Origin: Paraburkholderia phenazinium
GTDB lineage: Bacteria > Pseudomonadota > Gammaproteobacteria > Burkholderiales > Burkholderiaceae
Length of the DNA stretch: 64,000 bases
Direction of reading: 5' to 3'
NCBI RefSeq assembly: GCF_900142845.1
Contig: NZ_FSRU01000001.1
Coordinates: 2,418,001 to 2,482,000, forward strand
The notes under the pieces are model-generated. The model was not told the DNA's origin. It did not search any database and worked only from the letters and a program-made list of their open reading frames with translations. The position numbers and the translations under genes are program-made. The stretch's first letter is position 1; every line of letters begins with the position of its first letter. Below are positions 61,068 through 64,000 of this stretch, piece after piece.

Positions 61068-62000
61068 TCAGATCGGCGTCAACACCGGCTCGCCCGCAAA
61101 ATGGCGCGTCGCGTTGGCGATGAAGTTCTGCACCGAGGCCGTGATGGCCTCCGGCGACCTGCCGCCCACGTGCGGCGTCACCACGAGGTTGCGCAATTCG
61201 AGCAAGGACGCGGGCAGATGCGGTTCGCCCTCGTACACGTCGAGCCCGGCCCCGGCAATCGTCCCCGCTCTGAGCGCGGCGGCGAGCGCCTCCGTATCGA
61301 CGACGCTGCCACGCGACACATTCACGACGAAGCCGTCCGGCCCCAGCGCATCGAGCACGGCCTTGTCGACCAGATGCTTGGTGCCGGGGCCGCCCGGCGT
61401 CGCAATCAGCAGGAAATCGCACCATTGCGCGAGCGCCGTGACGCTCTCGAAGTAGCGCATGGACTCGCCTTCGCGCGGCTTGCGGTTGTGATAACCCAGT
61501 TCCATGTCGAAGCCCGCGCCACGTCTGGCCATCTTCTGACCGATATTGCCGAGACCGAGAATGCCCAGACGCTTGCCCGACACGTTCGGCCGCATCGGCA
61601 GCGTGTCGCGCCAGGCGCCCTCACGGGTCGCCTGATCGAGTTGCGGGACGTCGCGCACCACCGCCAGCAGCAGCGCGAAAGCATGATCGGCGACGCAGTT
61701 GTCATTGGTCCCCGCGCCGTTGACCAGCACGATGTTGCGGGCCCGGGCGTGGTCGAGCGGCAGGTTTTCATAACCGGCGCCTAGCGCGCTGATCAATTCG
61801 AGTTTCGGCAACCGGTCGACTTCGGCGGGCGTCAGGCCGGTCGTGCCGTTGGTCAGCACGGCGCGAACCGTGGCGCCGTGCGCGGCGACCGCTTCGGCGC
61901 GCGAGTCCGGATCGGGGGCATAGATAACGTCATAAGCGGCCGCGACACTGGCGCGGCTTGCATCGTTCAGGTGAATCAGAACCAGCAGGGTAGGTTTCAT
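61068..62000 (-). CDS. D-isomer-specific 2-hydroxyacid dehydrogenase
   Basis: 310 residues. The NAD-binding loop GLGNIGQKMARR near 150, catalytic Arg in VSRGSVVD near 232 and His in TPHVGGRSPEA near 282 are complete. This group contains glyoxylate/hydroxypyruvate reductases. Start at MKPTLLVL (62000); an upstream extension has no similarity. A role in hydroxypyruvate or glyoxylate reduction near serine metabolism is conceivable, but the gene lies outside the betaine island. Confidence 0.88.
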   Translation of the reverse strand: MKPTLLVLIHLNDASRASVAAAYDVIYAPDPDSRAEAVAAHGATVRAVLTNGTTGLTPAEVDRLPKLELISALGAGYENLPLDHARARNIVLVNGAGTNDNCVADHAFALLLAVVRDVPQLDQATREGAWRDTLPMRPNVSGKRLGILGLGNIGQKMARRGAGFDMELGYHNRKPREGESMRYFESVTALAQWCDFLLIATPGGPGTKHLVDKAVLDALGPDGFVVNVSRGSVVDTEALAAALRAGTIAGAGLDVYEGEPHLPASLLELRNLVVTPHVGGRSPEAITASVQNFIANATRHFAGEPVLTPI

Positions 62001-62169
62001 GGACTCGACGCGTTGATTGGCGGGACACTGCAACGCCGGAAAGTGTAACAAGGGCTCGGCGAGCATGCTGGCGGCCGCTCCGCCCCCTGCGAGGCACGTT
62101 ATTGCCCCCTTCTGCCTCGCCCGACCCAACTCGTCTTAAAATAGCGGCACTATCGACTTCGGACTCGTC

Positions 62170-63663
62170 ATGCTGGATACCCCAAGTGCAGGAGAGAGGC
62201 CGCGCGATGAAGCGACGGCCAGCGACGACTCGGAGATGTTCGAGCTCGCCCCCGTTTCGCTCTGGCTCGAAGACTTCAGCGGCGTGCGCACGCTGTTCGA
62301 CGCCTGGCGCGCCGAGGGCGTGACCGACCTGCGCGCGCATTTCGGCGCGCATCCCGAGCGGGTCGCGCAATGCGCGCACAGCATCCGCGTCATCAAGGTC
62401 AACCGCAAGACCCTGGACCTGTTCGAAGCGGACAGTCTCGACACGCTGACCGCCAATCTCGGCGCGGTGTTTCGCGACGACATGCTGAAGACTCACCTCG
62501 AAGAGCTGTGCCAGTTATGGGCAGGTCAGCAGAGTTTCATGAGCCAGACCGTCAATTACACGCTCGGCGGCCGGCGGGTGGATGTACTGCTCAAGGGCGC
62601 CGTGCTGCCCGGACACGAAGGGTGCTGGGACCGCGTGCTGGTCTCGCTGGAAGATGTGAGCGAACTGGAAGGCGCGCGCCATCGCTTCATGCACGCCGAG
62701 CAATACGCGCGCGGCCTCTTTGAAGATTCGCCGGTGTCGCTGTGGGTCGAGGATTTCAGCGCGGTCAAACGGCTGCTCAATGAGGCGCGGGCCGCCGGCA
62801 TCTCCGATTTCCGCGTGTTCACGGACGTGCACCCGGAGTTCGTCGAACGCTGCATGCAGGAAATTCACGTGCTGGACGTCAACCGGCACACGCTCGCCAT
62901 GTTTGCGGCGCCGGACAAGCCGACCTTGCTGGCCCGTCTGCCGCAGGTGTTCCGCGACGACATGCGGCCGCATTTCCGCGAGCAGCTTGTCGATCTGTGG
63001 GACGGCAAGCTGTTCCAGCAACGCGAAGTCCTCAACTACTCGCTGGACGGCAGCGAGGTGCATGTGCATCTGCAATTCTCGGTGCTGCCGGGGCACGAGC
63101 AGGATTGGGACCTCGTGCTGGTGGCGCTCACCGACATCACCGCGCGCAAGAAAGCCGAGGCCTATCTGGAGTTTCTCGGCAAGCACGACGTGCTGACCAA
63201 GCTGCGCAACCGCTCGTTCTATGTTGACGAGTTGAACCGGCTCGAACGCAAGGGGCCGTTCCCGGTGACCGTGATCATGGCCGACCTGAACGGCCTGAAG
63301 CGGATCAACGACCAGCTCGGCCACGCGGCCGGCGATGCGCTATTGCGGCGCGCCGGCGAGGTGCTGGCGAAAGCGATGGAGACGCCCTATCAGGCGGCAC
63401 GCATCGGCGGCGACGAATTCGCGGTGCTGATGCCCAGCACCGATGAGCACGGCGGCGCGGCGATGATCGACACGATCCGGCAACTGGTCGAGCTGAACAA
63501 TCAGTTCTACCCCGGTTCGCTGCTGAGCTTTTCGATGGGCGCAGCAACCTGTCAGCACGGCGAACGGCTCGAAACCGTGGTACAGCGGGCGGATTTGCTG
63601 ATGTATGAAGAGAAGCGCGCACACTACGCGAACCCGAGAGCCAGTGAATCGAATGACGAATGA
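62170..63663 (+). CDS. Diguanylate cyclase with duplicated PAS-like sensor
   Basis: 497 residues. Two homologous PAS-like domains (about 18-165 and 182-325) both begin with PVSLW(L/V)EDFS and share VFRDDM and VLPGHE segments. A GGDEF domain follows (about 335-490) with an intact RIGGDEF active site. The RxxD inhibitory site that usually lies five residues before GGDEF is replaced by METP, so c-di-GMP feedback at that site is unlikely. No membrane helix; a cytoplasmic sensor for a soluble ligand or redox cue is expected. Confidence 0.9.
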   Translation: MLDTPSAGERPRDEATASDDSEMFELAPVSLWLEDFSGVRTLFDAWRAEGVTDLRAHFGAHPERVAQCAHSIRVIKVNRKTLDLFEADSLDTLTANLGAVFRDDMLKTHLEELCQLWAGQQSFMSQTVNYTLGGRRVDVLLKGAVLPGHEGCWDRVLVSLEDVSELEGARHRFMHAEQYARGLFEDSPVSLWVEDFSAVKRLLNEARAAGISDFRVFTDVHPEFVERCMQEIHVLDVNRHTLAMFAAPDKPTLLARLPQVFRDDMRPHFREQLVDLWDGKLFQQREVLNYSLDGSEVHVHLQFSVLPGHEQDWDLVLVALTDITARKKAEAYLEFLGKHDVLTKLRNRSFYVDELNRLERKGPFPVTVIMADLNGLKRINDQLGHAAGDALLRRAGEVLAKAMETPYQAARIGGDEFAVLMPSTDEHGGAAMIDTIRQLVELNNQFYPGSLLSFSMGAATCQHGERLETVVQRADLLMYEEKRAHYANPRASESNDE

Positions 63664-63718
63664 GGCAGCGCCTGCCCCGGCTTGAAACCGTGCAACCCTT
63701 CACGCAAGGAGATTTGCC

Positions 63719-64000
63719 ATGTACAACGCCGTTCTGCCGTCTGTATCACGCCGCCAGTTGCTGTTCGCAGGCGCCGCATCGTTGACTCTGACGGGTCTCG
63801 CACCTGGAGAAACCCAGGCCGCCGCGCCGGCGGACGCCGACGCACCCAACGCGATCACCCCGTCCGAGGCGCTCGCGCGTCTCATGGACGGCAACGCGCG
63901 CTACGCCGCCAATACACCCTCCAACAAGGACTACTCGGCTGGCCGCGCGAGCCGGGTCGCCGCGCAATATCCGATTGCGGCGATCGTCGGTTGCGCGGAC
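63719..64000 (+). CDS. Tat-exported beta-class carbonic anhydrase (N-terminal part)
   Basis: Ninety-four residues are visible and the gene runs off the right edge. The twin-arginine motif SRRQLLFAG at 10-18 and a hydrophobic segment give periplasmic export. PSEALARLMDGNARYAAN and IAAIVGCAD match beta-carbonic anhydrases; Cys 92 is the first zinc ligand and Asp 94 the catalytic dyad residue. AAGGAG precedes the ATG. Full-length identification awaits the missing part. Confidence 0.82.
   Translation, partial: MYNAVLPSVSRRQLLFAGAASLTLTGLAPGETQAAAPADADAPNAITPSEALARLMDGNARYAANTPSNKDYSAGRASRVAAQYPIAAIVGCAD

Noticed and set aside
1..64000. CRISPR array, tRNA, rRNA or prophage
   Set aside because: No regularly spaced repeats with unique spacers, no cloverleaf-like sequences and no phage structural genes were noticed while reading. 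A covariance-model scan would settle the RNAs.

Overview
This is a GC-rich, densely coded bacterial replicon segment. It most likely comes from a Burkholderia-group beta-proteobacterium, with Paraburkholderia the best guess. The reasons are two Burkholderia-type OmpC-like porins, a DUF3331 protein, frequent ATGA stop/start overlaps, and an assortment of catabolic genes typical of a secondary chromosome. The assignment is inferred from gene families and style, not from a database match. No rRNA, tRNA, CRISPR array, transposase or prophage gene was seen.

Layout. 1-13.1 kb is a mixed region: the N-terminal part of a Tat-exported molybdenum hydroxylase subunit, a DeoR-type regulator divergent from NudK, a four-gene envelope-stress cassette (ribbon-helix-helix protein, PspA, YqiJ, YqiK flotillin) behind a perfect palindrome, a porin, an OpgC-like acyltransferase, an esterase, an AI-2E family permease and a DUF3331 protein. 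At 13.1-14.1 kb lies an HSL-type esterase.

14.1-51.7 kb is a quaternary-ammonium catabolic island. Carnitine enters through caiX-cdhC-cdhA-cdhB with the regulator CdhR and a porin. Choline-O-sulfate enters through BetC with a LysR regulator and a choline-type binding protein. BetI-BetB-BetA oxidise choline to glycine betaine. A long minus-strand run (glyA, M19-like protein, DUF5943 gene, dgcA, dgcB, etfA, etfB, gbcA, gbcB, betaine-binding protein, APC permease) strips methyl groups from betaine, with GbdR divergent from it. PurU and FdhA deal with the one-carbon by-products, and GlyA turns the final glycine into serine. Sarcosine oxidase (soxBDAG), which the pathway needs, is not in the window. 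Three orphan ABC binding proteins are present without any ABC ATPase or permease. A B12-dependent ribonucleotide reductase and an AraC regulator sit inside the island without an obvious link.

51.8-64 kb holds an MFS transporter, a little-studied operon of DUF2760 plus two divergent Hsp70-like ATPases (the second with a DUF3731-like tail), a methyl-accepting chemotaxis protein, a 2-hydroxyacid dehydrogenase, a diguanylate cyclase with a duplicated PAS-like sensor, and the start of a Tat-exported beta-carbonic anhydrase.

The most novel signals are these. A 73-bp regulatory element is shared, without gaps, by the carnitine operon and the neighbouring porin. A perfect operator precedes the RHH-PspA-flotillin cassette. 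The M19-like protein and DgcA have lost canonical metal-ligand residues. The DUF2760/Hsp70/Hsp70-DUF3731 operon has no known role that I can name. A pair of inverted 198-bp repeats follows purU.
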